Origin: Solirubrobacteraceae bacterium
GTDB taxonomy: Bacteria; Actinomycetota; Thermoleophilia; Solirubrobacterales; Solirubrobacteraceae
NCBI GenBank assembly: GCA_025455895.1
Contig: JALOLQ010000157.1
Span: forward strand, 1 to 5,522
Length of the DNA: 5,522 nt
Reading direction: 5' to 3'
Shown here: piece by piece, positions 1-5,522 of the stretch
How positions within the stretch are numbered: position 1 is the stretch's first letter
Layout: each line of letters starts with the position of its first letter
The notes under the pieces: generated by a model
What the model was told of the DNA's origin: nothing
The model's input: only the letters and a program-made list of their open reading frames with translations
The model's database searches: none
Program-made: the position numbers and the translations under genes

Positions 1-552
1 GTGACGATCGTCGGCGGGGTCAACGACGTGCTGCGCCCGAAGGCCGACGTCGGCGCGCTCGCGGCCGACCTCGACGCGATGACCGCGGCGCTGCGCGCGA
101 ACGGGGCGACGGTGCTGCTCATGACCTACCCGCAGTTCGGCGAGGTGATGGCGGTCGCGCGGGCGGTGGGCGGGCGCCTGACGGCGTTCAACGCGGCGGT
201 GCACGCGACCGCCGCGCGGCACGGCGCGATCATCATGGACCTCGCCGCCTCGGGCCCGATGGACGTGCGGCTCTTCCACGCCGACCGCCTGCACGCCAAC
301 GCGCTCGGCCACGAGCGGATCGCCGCCGCGGCCGCGTCGGCGCTCGGGCTGCCGGACGCTCCCACCGACTGGCGCGACCCGCTGCCGCCGGCCCCGCCGC
401 TGACCCGGCGCCGGCGCGCCGCCGAAGACGCGCGCTGGGCCCGCGAGCACCTCGTGCCGTGGGTCGGCCGGCGCGTGCGCGGCGTGTCCTCCGGGGACGG
501 GCGTGAGCCCAAGCGGCCCACGCTGGAGCCGGTGGCCGAGACGCCGGGCTGA
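1..552 (+). CDS. SGNH/GDSL-family hydrolase, C-terminal part (5' end outside window)
   Basis: Probable serine esterase or lipase-like hydrolase of the SGNH superfamily; the substrate cannot be told. The visible 183 residues open with VTIVGGVNDVLRP, the block III motif (G-x-N-D, here G6, N8, D9). FHADRLHANALGHERIA follows at about residues 92-108, which is block V with the catalytic D95-x-x-H98 pair. Block I, carrying the GDS nucleophile serine, is absent, so the gene must begin upstream and the GTG at position 1 is an internal valine codon. The fold between the motifs looks complete: an alpha stretch at 14-34, strand TVLLMTYP at 37-44 and strand AIIMDLAA at 76-83. The tail from about 120 is Pro/Arg-rich and has WAREHLVPWVGRRVRG plus SSGD, which I recall from actinobacterial members of about 260 residues. 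No signal peptide can be judged. It converges on the DUF3817 gene, 7 nt away. Confidence 0.88.
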   Translation: MTIVGGVNDVLRPKADVGALAADLDAMTAALRANGATVLLMTYPQFGEVMAVARAVGGRLTAFNAAVHATAARHGAIIMDLAASGPMDVRLFHADRLHANALGHERIAAAAASALGLPDAPTDWRDPLPPAPPLTRRRRAAEDARWAREHLVPWVGRRVRGVSSGDGREPKRPTLEPVAETPG

Positions 553-558
553 GCCCGG
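544..558. terminator. GC hairpin on the stop codon between convergent genes
   Basis: CCGGGC (544-549) and GCCCGG (553-558) form a perfect 6-bp inverted repeat, and the 3-nt loop is exactly the TGA stop of the SGNH hydrolase gene. The stop of the convergent DUF3817 gene follows at 560-562. The position suits a bidirectional terminator. There is no T-tract on either side, so it would be a hairpin-only terminator of the kind proposed for actinobacteria, or it may only reflect high GC content. Confidence 0.4.
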
Positions 559-559
559 A

Positions 560-862
560 TCAGGCGTCGAGCGGCTGCACGTTGCGCACGAGCCAGCGGT
601 CCACGACGAACCCGCCGAACGGCACGACCGCGCCGATGAGGATCCAGATCGTCGTGCGCGCGCTCCAGCGCGCCTCGCTCGCGCTGTGCAGCGCAAGCGC
701 GAGGTAGGCCATGAAGAGCAGCCCGTGGATCGGGCCGAGCACGCTCACGCCGAGGCCCTCGTCGTGGAAGTGCTTCGCGTAGCTCGCGCCGAGCAGCAGC
801 AGGAAGCTCGTCGCCTCGGCGAGCGCGACGATCCGGAACCAGCGCAGCAGGGAGGACGACAC
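560..862 (-). CDS. DUF3817 family small integral membrane protein
   Basis: This is a 100-residue membrane protein of the DUF3817 family, whose function is unknown. Family features visible are the N-terminal LLRWFRIVALAEATSFLLLL, the central VLGPIHGLLFMAYLALAL and the C-terminal VVPFGGFVVDRWLVR. Hydrophobic stretches at about residues 9-26, 39-58 and 72-88 suggest three membrane helices. The GTG at 860-862 was chosen because it gives the usual family start just before the first helix; the frame stays open further upstream, but that translation is Arg/Pro/Ala-rich and has no family resemblance. No good ribosome binding site precedes the GTG, only a G-rich CTGGG about 6 nt before it. The start lies inside the SnoaL-like frame, with a 118-nt overlap, so translation may be coupled to that gene. 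Its stop meets the convergent hydrolase gene. Confidence 0.85.
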   Translation of the reverse strand: MSSSLLRWFRIVALAEATSFLLLLGASYAKHFHDEGLGVSVLGPIHGLLFMAYLALALHSASEARWSARTTIWILIGAVVPFGGFVVDRWLVRNVQPLDA

Positions 863-1251
863 GGCACGCCCAGCGCCTGCTTGGACCACGCGTGGAACGA
901 GAAGTCGTCGACGTGCTCGGCGAAGCGCCCGTCGGGTGCGAAGCGGAAGCGGGCGCGCACGTCGTTGACGACCGGCCGGCCGGTCTGCGTGAACGTGTAC
1001 GTCGCGACCCAGTTCGCGCTGCCGCTCTCGGCGTCCGCGTCGTGGGCGCGCAGGTCGATCTCGAGGTCCGCGGCGCGGCTCGTGAGCATCCGCCACATGT
1101 CGCCCGCCTCCTCGCCGCTGAGCGTCCCGAACGCCGGGTCGCGGAAGGTCGCCTCCGGCGCGTAATGGGCGGCCATCGCGTCGCCGTCGCGGGCGGCGAA
1201 CGCGGCGTAGAAGTCGGCGATGCGGGCGCGGTGCTCCTCGGCGGTGGGCAT
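745..1251 (-). CDS. SnoaL-like / NTF2-like domain protein with an abnormal C-terminal tail
   Basis: Residues 1-128 form a typical small SnoaL-like (nuclear transport factor 2 fold) protein. The helix HRARIADFYAAFAARDGDAM is followed by HYAPEATFRDPAFGTLSG, then WRMLTSRAADLEIDL, the strand WVATYTFTQTGRPVVNDVRARFRF and the end motif HVDDFSFHAWSKQALG. Such proteins bind or turn over small hydrophobic molecules, but the ligand here is unknown and the protein is predicted cytosolic. The ATG at 1249-1251 fits the family start; the ribosome binding site is weak, with GGGG about 12 nt upstream. After LGVP (residue 130) the frame runs on into the DUF3817 gene to a stop at 745. That gives a tail of 38 residues rich in Cys, Ser and Arg, with six cysteines against none in residues 1-130. 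The tail looks like an out-of-frame reading of DUF3817, so the native C-terminus is probably lost or the reading frame is disturbed. Confidence 0.8.
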   Translation of the reverse strand: MPTAEEHRARIADFYAAFAARDGDAMAAHYAPEATFRDPAFGTLSGEEAGDMWRMLTSRAADLEIDLRAHDADAESGSANWVATYTFTQTGRPVVNDVRARFRFAPDGRFAEHVDDFSFHAWSKQALGVPCRPPCCAGSGSSRSPRRRASCCCSARATRSTSTTRASA

Positions 1252-1280
1252 CGGCCGACCATACCCCGGCGGCGGCGTCG

Positions 1281-2984
1281 TCAGGGCAGGATCCGCAGCC
1301 CGGTCTCCACCGGTGCGGCGGTCCGCCCGCCGGCGTCGCGCGCCGTGGCGCGCAGCGTGTAGCGGCCGGGGGACAGCTGCCGCGCGCGCGTGAGCCGGCC
1401 CTGGAACCGCAGGGTGTGCCCGCCGGCGGTGAGGGCGGGGTAGCTCAGCGCCCCGGCGCGGACGAGCCGGGTGCAGCGCGGGGCTCGCCGCAGCCGCGCC
1501 GTCGGCGCGACGCAGCGGCCGCCCGAGCGCCGGCCGTCGGCGCGGCGCAGGAACGTGAGCGTCACCGCGGCGGGCGCGGAGAGGCGCAGGCCGATCCGGG
1601 TCCCGACCGGCGTCAGCGCCATCGCCGGGAGGCGGCGCCCGAGGCGGAACGTCGACGGCGTGGCCCGCAGGCCGCTGAGGGTGAGCTGCGGCGGCGCGGC
1701 CGGTGGCGCCGGCGGCTGCGGGGCGGCGAGCGTCGTGAACGTGGCGTCGTCCCCGGCGCTGCGGCCCTTGGGCGTCTCGGCGACCACGCGGTAGTGGATC
1801 GCCGTCGCCGGCGGGAGCCCGGTGAGCGCCGCGGAGACCGCCACGTCACCCGCCTCGCCCGCACCGACCGGCTGTGGGGCGGTGCTCGAGCCGTAGGCCG
1901 CCGTCGGTCCGTACTCGAACCACCAGTTCCCGGCGACGAGCCGCGGGGCGACGGCACCGGTGACGGTCGCCGAGGTGGGGGTGACCGCCGAGGCCCCCAG
2001 GGTGCGCGCGGACGGGCCGGGCACGTACTCGTCGGCGCCGATGTCCGGCACGAGTCCGAGGCCGGCGATCCGCGGGTCACCGTCGAGGTCAGTCGTGCCG
2101 AGGCCGGGTGCGGTGGCGGTCCCGGCGTCGATCGTCGGCGAGCCCGGAGCCTGGCGCAGGTCGCCCGCGGCGGCGTTCGCGAACAGCGGGACGAGCGTCC
2201 CGGTCTGGTTGTGCGTGCCGGCGGTGAGGGTGCCCTCGGCGCTCGTCGTCGCGTAGCTCGACCAGTCGACGTCCACCGCTGACGCGGCCCCCTGGAGCCG
2301 CAGGTCGGTCGCGAACCCGCGGATGATCGTGTTGCGGACGGTGAGCGTGCACGGCGCGGGCGCGGACGTCGCGCGAATGCCCTCTGAGGATCCTACGCCG
2401 CTTCCCGTGGCGGTGAGGTTCACGAGGCGAGCATCGAGCACGTGGTACAGGAGCACGGCGACTGCGCCGGCTCCGAGGGCGCGCACGACGCTGTCCCGGA
2501 TGATGGGCGCCGTGCTGTTGGAGATCTGGAGCGGCGCCTGGGCGAGCCCGCCCGCGGTGATGCGCACGCGCTCGACCAGGACCGGGCCGTTCAGCGCGAG
2601 CGCCATGGGCGCGGCCGGTACCTCGACCGCGAGGTCCCTGATCGTGCCGCCGGCCCTCAGCGAGATCCCGCCGGCGGCCTCGACGGCGATGGTCGCCGCA
2701 CCCTCGCCGCGGAGCGTGATCGGGACCCAGAGGCTGACGAGGGACGAGACCACATGCGCCCCCGCGAGTGCCACGACCTCGTCGCCCGCCTCGGCGGCGG
2801 CCAGCGCATCCGGCAGCGCACACGGATCCGGGAGCGTCGTGCACGGCGCGGACCCGGTGCCGCCGGGCCCGGCGTAGCGGGTCGTCGCGGAGGCCGGCGC
2901 CGCCGCCACGGCCAGCGCGAACACGACCGCCGAGAGCGCTCCCGCCAGGGGCGCCGACCGCGAGTTGACCGTGCGCATGACCAT
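1281..2984 (-). CDS. secreted right-handed beta-helix protein with Fn3-like and C-terminal Ig-like modules
   Basis: This is an exported, probably cell-surface or extracellular protein of unknown role. Residue numbers count from the GTG at 2985-2987. A signal peptide spans about 5-34 (hydrophobic core at 14-30, cleavage after PASA). A beta-helix follows at about 36-322: it begins RYAGPGGTGSAPC, has short imperfect rungs such as ITLRGEGAATIAVEAAGGIS and LTVRNTIIRGF, and ends with PTIDAGT and DIGADEYVPG, as in parallel beta-helix proteins. An Fn3-like domain (about 328-420; WFEYGPTAAYGSST, HYRVVAETPKGRS) leads through a Pro/Ala linker (422-433) to a C-terminal beta module with Cys492 and Cys505. 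No LPXTG, lipobox or catalytic motif is seen. The start chosen is the ATG at 2982-2984, because AGGAG lies 5 nt upstream; the GTG at 2985 is too close and the ATG at 2976 is a weaker alternative. It lies 12 nt after the upstream gene. Confidence 0.85.
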   Translation of the reverse strand: MVMRTVNSRSAPLAGALSAVVFALAVAAAPASATTRYAGPGGTGSAPCTTLPDPCALPDALAAAEAGDEVVALAGAHVVSSLVSLWVPITLRGEGAATIAVEAAGGISLRAGGTIRDLAVEVPAAPMALALNGPVLVERVRITAGGLAQAPLQISNSTAPIIRDSVVRALGAGAVAVLLYHVLDARLVNLTATGSGVGSSEGIRATSAPAPCTLTVRNTIIRGFATDLRLQGAASAVDVDWSSYATTSAEGTLTAGTHNQTGTLVPLFANAAAGDLRQAPGSPTIDAGTATAPGLGTTDLDGDPRIAGLGLVPDIGADEYVPGPSARTLGASAVTPTSATVTGAVAPRLVAGNWWFEYGPTAAYGSSTAPQPVGAGEAGDVAVSAALTGLPPATAIHYRVVAETPKGRSAGDDATFTTLAAPQPPAPPAAPPQLTLSGLRATPSTFRLGRRLPAMALTPVGTRIGLRLSAPAAVTLTFLRRADGRRSGGRCVAPTARLRRAPRCTRLVRAGALSYPALTAGGHTLRFQGRLTRARQLSPGRYTLRATARDAGGRTAAPVETGLRILP

Positions 2985-2989
2985 CACAT

Positions 2990-2994
2990 CTCCT
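2990..2994 (-). promoter_or_regulatory. ribosome binding site deciding the beta-helix gene start
   Basis: AGGAG on the minus strand, 5 nt before the ATG at 2982-2984. The alternatives are a GTG only 2 nt away and another ATG 11 nt away, so the middle codon is the best start. The site lies in the 12-nt gap after the upstream stop (TGA at 2997-2999), which suits translational coupling of the two exported proteins. Confidence 0.7.
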
Positions 2995-2996
2995 GC

Positions 2997-4319
2997 TCAG
3001 CCCGGCGGTGCCGACGGGCGCACCGTGATCGTGCCGCTGCTCGACCAGGCGATCAGCGAGCCGCTGAGGCTCTTCGTGCCGCCGCCGGCCGGGACGGTGA
3101 ACGTCTCCGGCGTCAGCCCGGCGAGCGACGGTCCGGCCTGGCCGCCGATCGGCGCGGGCGAGGGCGCGCAGATCGCGTTGGCCGTGACCTTCGCCCCGGG
3201 GAGCCCCTGCGTCGTCACCGTCACCGTGCCGTTCCCGTTGGCGGCGATGCTCACGACCCACGATCCCTCACGCCCGGCCTCGGTCCAGACGCACGGGGTC
3301 AGCCCGCCGGCGGAGACGAAGCTCACGCCCGACCAGGTGATCTCCGAGGGCTCGCTCTGCCAGCGGGTCGGCGCGGTGTCGGCGTCGCCGTTCTGCGCGC
3401 GGGCCACGACGAGCCCCTCGGCGGTCCCCTGCCCGCGGTAGGCGACGAACTCCCCGGTCGCCTGCACCTTCACGGCGACCTGGTAGGCCTCCGGCTGGCG
3501 GCAGACGCGCCTCGCGAGCTTGTCGGCCAGGCGCGCCTCGTCGGTGGTCCAGTCCGAGCCGCTGAGCCGGTCGGTGATCGTGGCGATCACCTCGCCGCTG
3601 CGCGCGTCGGTGAGCGTCAGCGTCACGTCGAGCCCCCCGCCGGCGTTCTCGAGCCGCCCGGTGACGACGACGTCGGGCTTGATGAAGTCCCGCGCGACTC
3701 GCGTCGCGGGGTCGAACGCATCGGACTTCTGGAGGTTCAGCTCGCCCTCGATCGCCTTGCGGTCGCGGCTGTTGGCGACGACCGCGCCCTTGCACTTCTC
3801 CGTCTGCGGGACGAGGTCGGTGATGAGCATGTCGGTGAGGCCGCGGTTCAGCACCGCCCAATCACCGGTCGCGCCGCTGAAGTCCTCCACGGAGACGGCG
3901 GTGCCCTGGCTCGTGTTCCCGGACTCCTGCTCGTAGGCGGCCCGCGCGCTGCGCCGCGCGGGGCGGCGGCGCACCTTGAGCTTCAGCGCGCGGCGCCGCT
4001 GTCCGGCCCGCAGCGACGCGGCGGTCAGCGCCGTGCTCGGGCGCGAGGCGCGCCGGTCGACGATCGTCGTGCGGATCGCGTATGCGCCCGCGGGCAGGCG
4101 CAGGCTGAAGCGCCCGCTGCGCGTGAGCGTGCGCGCCGCGGCGACGTGGCGGTCGGCGAGCGAGTAGACGAGCAGGTCGGTCTCGCCGCGGGCCTTGGCC
4201 GGGAGCGATCCCGGGACGGTGCCGGCGATCGTGCCGGGCGTGGCGGCGCCGGCGGGCGCCGCGACCGCCGCGGCCGCGAGGGTGGCGAGCAGGCCGACGG
4301 GGAGGGGTCTCAAGGGCAC
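2997..4319 (-). CDS. secreted multidomain protein with a CsgG/FlgO-like domain
   Basis: A 440-residue exported protein, not matched to any named protein. A signal peptide covers about 1-26 (hydrophobic core LLATLAAAAVAAPAGAA). There is no lipobox cysteine, so it is probably not a lipoprotein. Residues 28-116 resemble a transthyretin/carboxypeptidase-regulatory-like beta-sandwich (GTIAGTVPG, SGRFSLRLPAGAYAIRTTIVD), followed by an Arg/Lys-rich linker (108-126). Residues 139-274 resemble the CsgG/FlgO/TolB-N-like fold: AVSVEDFSG, LNRGLTDMLITDLVP, VANSRDRKAIEGELNLQKS, KPDVVVTGRLEN, GLDVTLTLTDARSGEVIATI. The rest (280-440) is beta-rich and unrecognised. Cysteines are at 176, 273, 343 and 384. The GTG start at 4317-4319 has GGGGA only 1 nt upstream; a TTG at 4311-4313 has the same site at 7 nt and is a real alternative. 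Confidence is high that the gene is real and exported, moderate for the CsgG-like call. Function is unknown. Confidence 0.72.
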   Translation of the reverse strand: MPLRPLPVGLLATLAAAAVAAPAGAATPGTIAGTVPGSLPAKARGETDLLVYSLADRHVAAARTLTRSGRFSLRLPAGAYAIRTTIVDRRASRPSTALTAASLRAGQRRRALKLKVRRRPARRSARAAYEQESGNTSQGTAVSVEDFSGATGDWAVLNRGLTDMLITDLVPQTEKCKGAVVANSRDRKAIEGELNLQKSDAFDPATRVARDFIKPDVVVTGRLENAGGGLDVTLTLTDARSGEVIATITDRLSGSDWTTDEARLADKLARRVCRQPEAYQVAVKVQATGEFVAYRGQGTAEGLVVARAQNGDADTAPTRWQSEPSEITWSGVSFVSAGGLTPCVWTEAGREGSWVVSIAANGNGTVTVTTQGLPGAKVTANAICAPSPAPIGGQAGPSLAGLTPETFTVPAGGGTKSLSGSLIAWSSSGTITVRPSAPPG

Positions 4320-4380
4320 GTCCCCGACGCTACGCGCGGCGGACCACGTTTACATCAGGGAAACGCGGCAGCGTGGCTGT
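4320..4380 (-). promoter_or_regulatory. possible promoter/operator region upstream of the exported-protein operon
   Basis: This gap is more AT-rich than its surroundings. On the minus strand TAGCGT (4327-4332) fits the actinobacterial -10 pattern TANNNT and lies 7 nt before the GTG start at 4319, as in leaderless transcripts. No good -35 is seen; ATGTAA at 4350-4355 matches TTGACA at only 3 of 6 positions. CGTTT (4347-4351) and AAACG (4361-4365) form an inverted repeat with a 9-bp spacer, a possible operator overlapping the -35 region. This is suggestive only. Confidence 0.3.
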
Positions 4381-4410
4381 GGGAGAGCCCGGACCGCCCC
4401 GGGGTCTCCC
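4381..4410 (-). terminator. GC-rich hairpin just after the P450 gene
   Basis: GGGAGA and TCTCCC form 6-bp outer arms (4381-4386 and 4405-4410). With one bulged base the stem is extended by CCC/GGG, making a strong 30-nt hairpin that starts 7 nt past the P450 stop codon (4418-4420). No T-tract follows. It probably ends P450 transcription, possibly in the hairpin-only manner proposed for actinobacteria, and separates the P450 from the downstream exported-protein genes. Confidence 0.5.
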
Positions 4411-4417
4411 GTGGCCG

Positions 4418-5522
4418 TCAGCCCGCGGGCGCCAGCCGCACCGGCAGCGTCGTGAGCTGGTTGACGAAGATCGCCGTCGCGTAGCGCGGCGTGCCGGCGA
4501 TCTCCATCCGCGGGAAGCGCTTCAGCGTCTCCTCGAACATCACGCGCAGCTCGAGCCGGGCGAGCGCGGTGCCCAGGCAGTAGTGCCGGCCGCCGGCGCC
4601 GAACGCCTGGTGCTCGGGGTTGCGGGTCACGTCGAAGCGGTAGGGGTCCTCGTAGACGGCCTCGTCGTAGCCGGTCGACGGGTACCACATCATCACCTTG
4701 TCGCCCCGGTGGATCGGGCAGCCGCCGAGCTCGGTGTCCGCGGTCGCCGTGCGGCGGAAATGCGCGAACGCGGGGAACATCCGCAGGCACTCCTCGACCG
4801 CGCTCGGGATCAGCGACGGGTCGGCGAGCAGCTTCTCGCGCTCCTCGGGGTGCTCCATGAGCGCCTTCATGCCGCTGCAGAACGTCGCCTTGGTCGAGTC
4901 GTTCCCGGCGGTGACGAGCAGGATGAACCCCATCACGATCTCCCAGTCCGAGAGGCGGTCCCCGTCGAGCTCGGCGTGGACGAGGATCGACATCAGGTCG
5001 TCCGTCGGGTCCGCGCGGCGCGCGTCGATCAGCACCTGGCAGCGCTCGACGATCGTGGGGATGACCTGCTCCATGATCGCCTCGGGGCCCTCCGGGTTCA
5101 TCTCGGCGTCGTCGCCGCCGACGAGCCGGTTCATGAGCTCGGCCCACATCGCGTCGTCGGCCTCGTCGATCCCCATGAACGAGCCGATCACCCGCGAGAC
5201 GATCGGCTGGGCGAGGTCGCTCACGACGTCGCAGGTCTCGCGGCCCTCGAGCCGCGCGAGCCGGTCGACCGCGATCGCGCGGATCGCGTCCTCGTGCTCG
5301 GCGGTCCGCTTCGGCGTGAACCCGCGCTGGAAGAGCGCCTTGAGGCGGTCGTGCTTCGGCGGGTCCATCCCGATGAACATCCCGTTCTGGACCGCGAGCG
5401 GCACCCACGGCATGCCGACCATCCCGCCGAGCTCCGAGGAGAAGAGCTGCCAGTTGCGGCTCACCTCGTGGACGAGCTCCTGGTTGGTCACCGACCAGAA
5501 CCCCGGCTCGTCCGGGAACGAG
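4418..5522 (-). CDS. cytochrome P450 (N-terminus outside window)
   Basis: Heme-thiolate monooxygenase of the soluble bacterial P450 class; the substrate is unknown. The frame is open to the window edge and reads FPDEPGFWSVTNQELVHEVS there, the usual P450 beta1/B-helix region. The GTG at 5489-5491 is therefore internal, and about 40 residues are missing from a family length near 410. Counting from that GTG: C-helix MDPPKHDRLKALFQRGFTP at 42-60, I-helix TAGNDST at 194-200, ExxR at 234-237 (ECLR), RF of the PERF region at 285-286, and the heme loop FGAGGRHYCLG at 297-307, with Cys305 as the axial ligand (codon 4577-4579). The I-helix has Asp-Ser-Thr where Asp/Glu-Thr is usual. The sequence recalls the actinobacterial CYP125/CYP142-like neighbourhood associated with steroid or lipid oxidation, but the subfamily is not assigned. 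No redox partner gene is next to it. Confidence 0.95.
   Translation of the reverse strand, partial: SFPDEPGFWSVTNQELVHEVSRNWQLFSSELGGMVGMPWVPLAVQNGMFIGMDPPKHDRLKALFQRGFTPKRTAEHEDAIRAIAVDRLARLEGRETCDVVSDLAQPIVSRVIGSFMGIDEADDAMWAELMNRLVGGDDAEMNPEGPEAIMEQVIPTIVERCQVLIDARRADPTDDLMSILVHAELDGDRLSDWEIVMGFILLVTAGNDSTKATFCSGMKALMEHPEEREKLLADPSLIPSAVEECLRMFPAFAHFRRTATADTELGGCPIHRGDKVMMWYPSTGYDEAVYEDPYRFDVTRNPEHQAFGAGGRHYCLGTALARLELRVMFEETLKRFPRMEIAGTPRYATAIFVNQLTTLPVRLAPAG

Noticed and set aside
1..552. The GTG at position 1 as a true start of a short hydrolase
   Set aside because: It would delete block I with the nucleophile serine and begin in the middle of the block III strand. The open frame at the window edge is better explained as a truncated gene.
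1251..1258. TCGGCCGA palindrome next to the SnoaL-like start codon
   Set aside because: Eight-base palindromes made of CG and GC steps are frequent by chance at this base composition, and nothing else supports an operator here.
126..1262. A 378-codon minus-strand frame spanning SnoaL, DUF3817 and part of the hydrolase
   Set aside because: It has low-complexity Arg/Pro/Ser composition and runs through three genes recognised in other frames. I considered it as a restored SnoaL C-terminus, but its reading after 870 does not resemble the family either.
892..1362. A 156-codon plus-strand frame opposite SnoaL
   Set aside because: Val/Arg/Glu/Gly-rich shadow with no ribosome binding site or family motif, lying fully opposite a recognised gene and the end of the next.
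2442..4484. A 680-codon open frame on the plus strand opposite the two exported-protein genes
   Set aside because: Its translation is a monotone Arg/Gly/Ala/Asp mixture with no domain or signal. It is the antisense shadow expected in very GC-rich genes, while the minus-strand frames have signal peptides and recognisable domains.
5489..5491. The GTG as the start of the P450
   Set aside because: The frame continues upstream with FPDEPGFWSV, which fits the conserved P450 N-terminal region, so this codon is an internal valine.
1..5522. Search for tRNA, rRNA, CRISPR repeats, IS ends, attachment sites or a toxin-antitoxin/defence locus
   Set aside because: No tandem or dispersed repeats, cloverleaf-like segments, transposase motifs or defence domains were seen by eye. 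All gene content is enzymes, membrane or exported proteins of ordinary actinobacterial type.

Overview
The window is very GC-rich (clearly above 70% by eye) and densely coding, with GTG starts and mostly G/C third positions. This fits a high-GC actinobacterium. The best pointer to lineage is the secreted protein at 1281-2984. Its C-terminal module (paired Cys in GGRCVAP...APRC, then LSPGRYTLRATARDAGGR) and its IGADEY repeat-end motif are, from memory, typical of secreted proteins of Solirubrobacterales/Thermoleophilia (Solirubrobacter, Conexibacter, Patulibacter). That placement is inference; no search was run.

Layout, left to right. (1) 1-552, plus strand: the C-terminal part of an SGNH/GDSL-type hydrolase whose 5' end lies outside the window. 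(2) 544-558: a perfect GC hairpin on its stop codon, at the junction with a convergent gene 7 nt away. (3) Everything else is on the minus strand, so transcription runs from high to low coordinates: a cytochrome P450 (5522-4418, N-terminus outside the window); a 98-nt gap with a strong hairpin and a possible promoter; a secreted multidomain protein with a CsgG/FlgO-like domain (4319-2997); a secreted beta-helix protein 12 nt downstream with a good ribosome binding site (2984-1281); a SnoaL/NTF2-like protein 29 nt further on (1251-745); and a small DUF3817 membrane protein (862-560) that begins inside the SnoaL-like frame.

The two exported proteins are probably co-translated and may act together outside the membrane. 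SnoaL-like and DUF3817 probably lie on the same transcript, but nothing in the sequence ties their function to the exported pair. The P450 looks like a separate unit closed by its own hairpin, and no ferredoxin or reductase gene is visible beside it.

There is no RNA gene, mobile element, CRISPR array or long repeat. I do not see a convincing new defence or mobile system. The points most worth a second look are the 118-nt SnoaL/DUF3817 overlap, where the SnoaL-like protein seems to have lost its native C-terminus, and the unusual domain mix of the CsgG-like exported protein next to a beta-helix partner.
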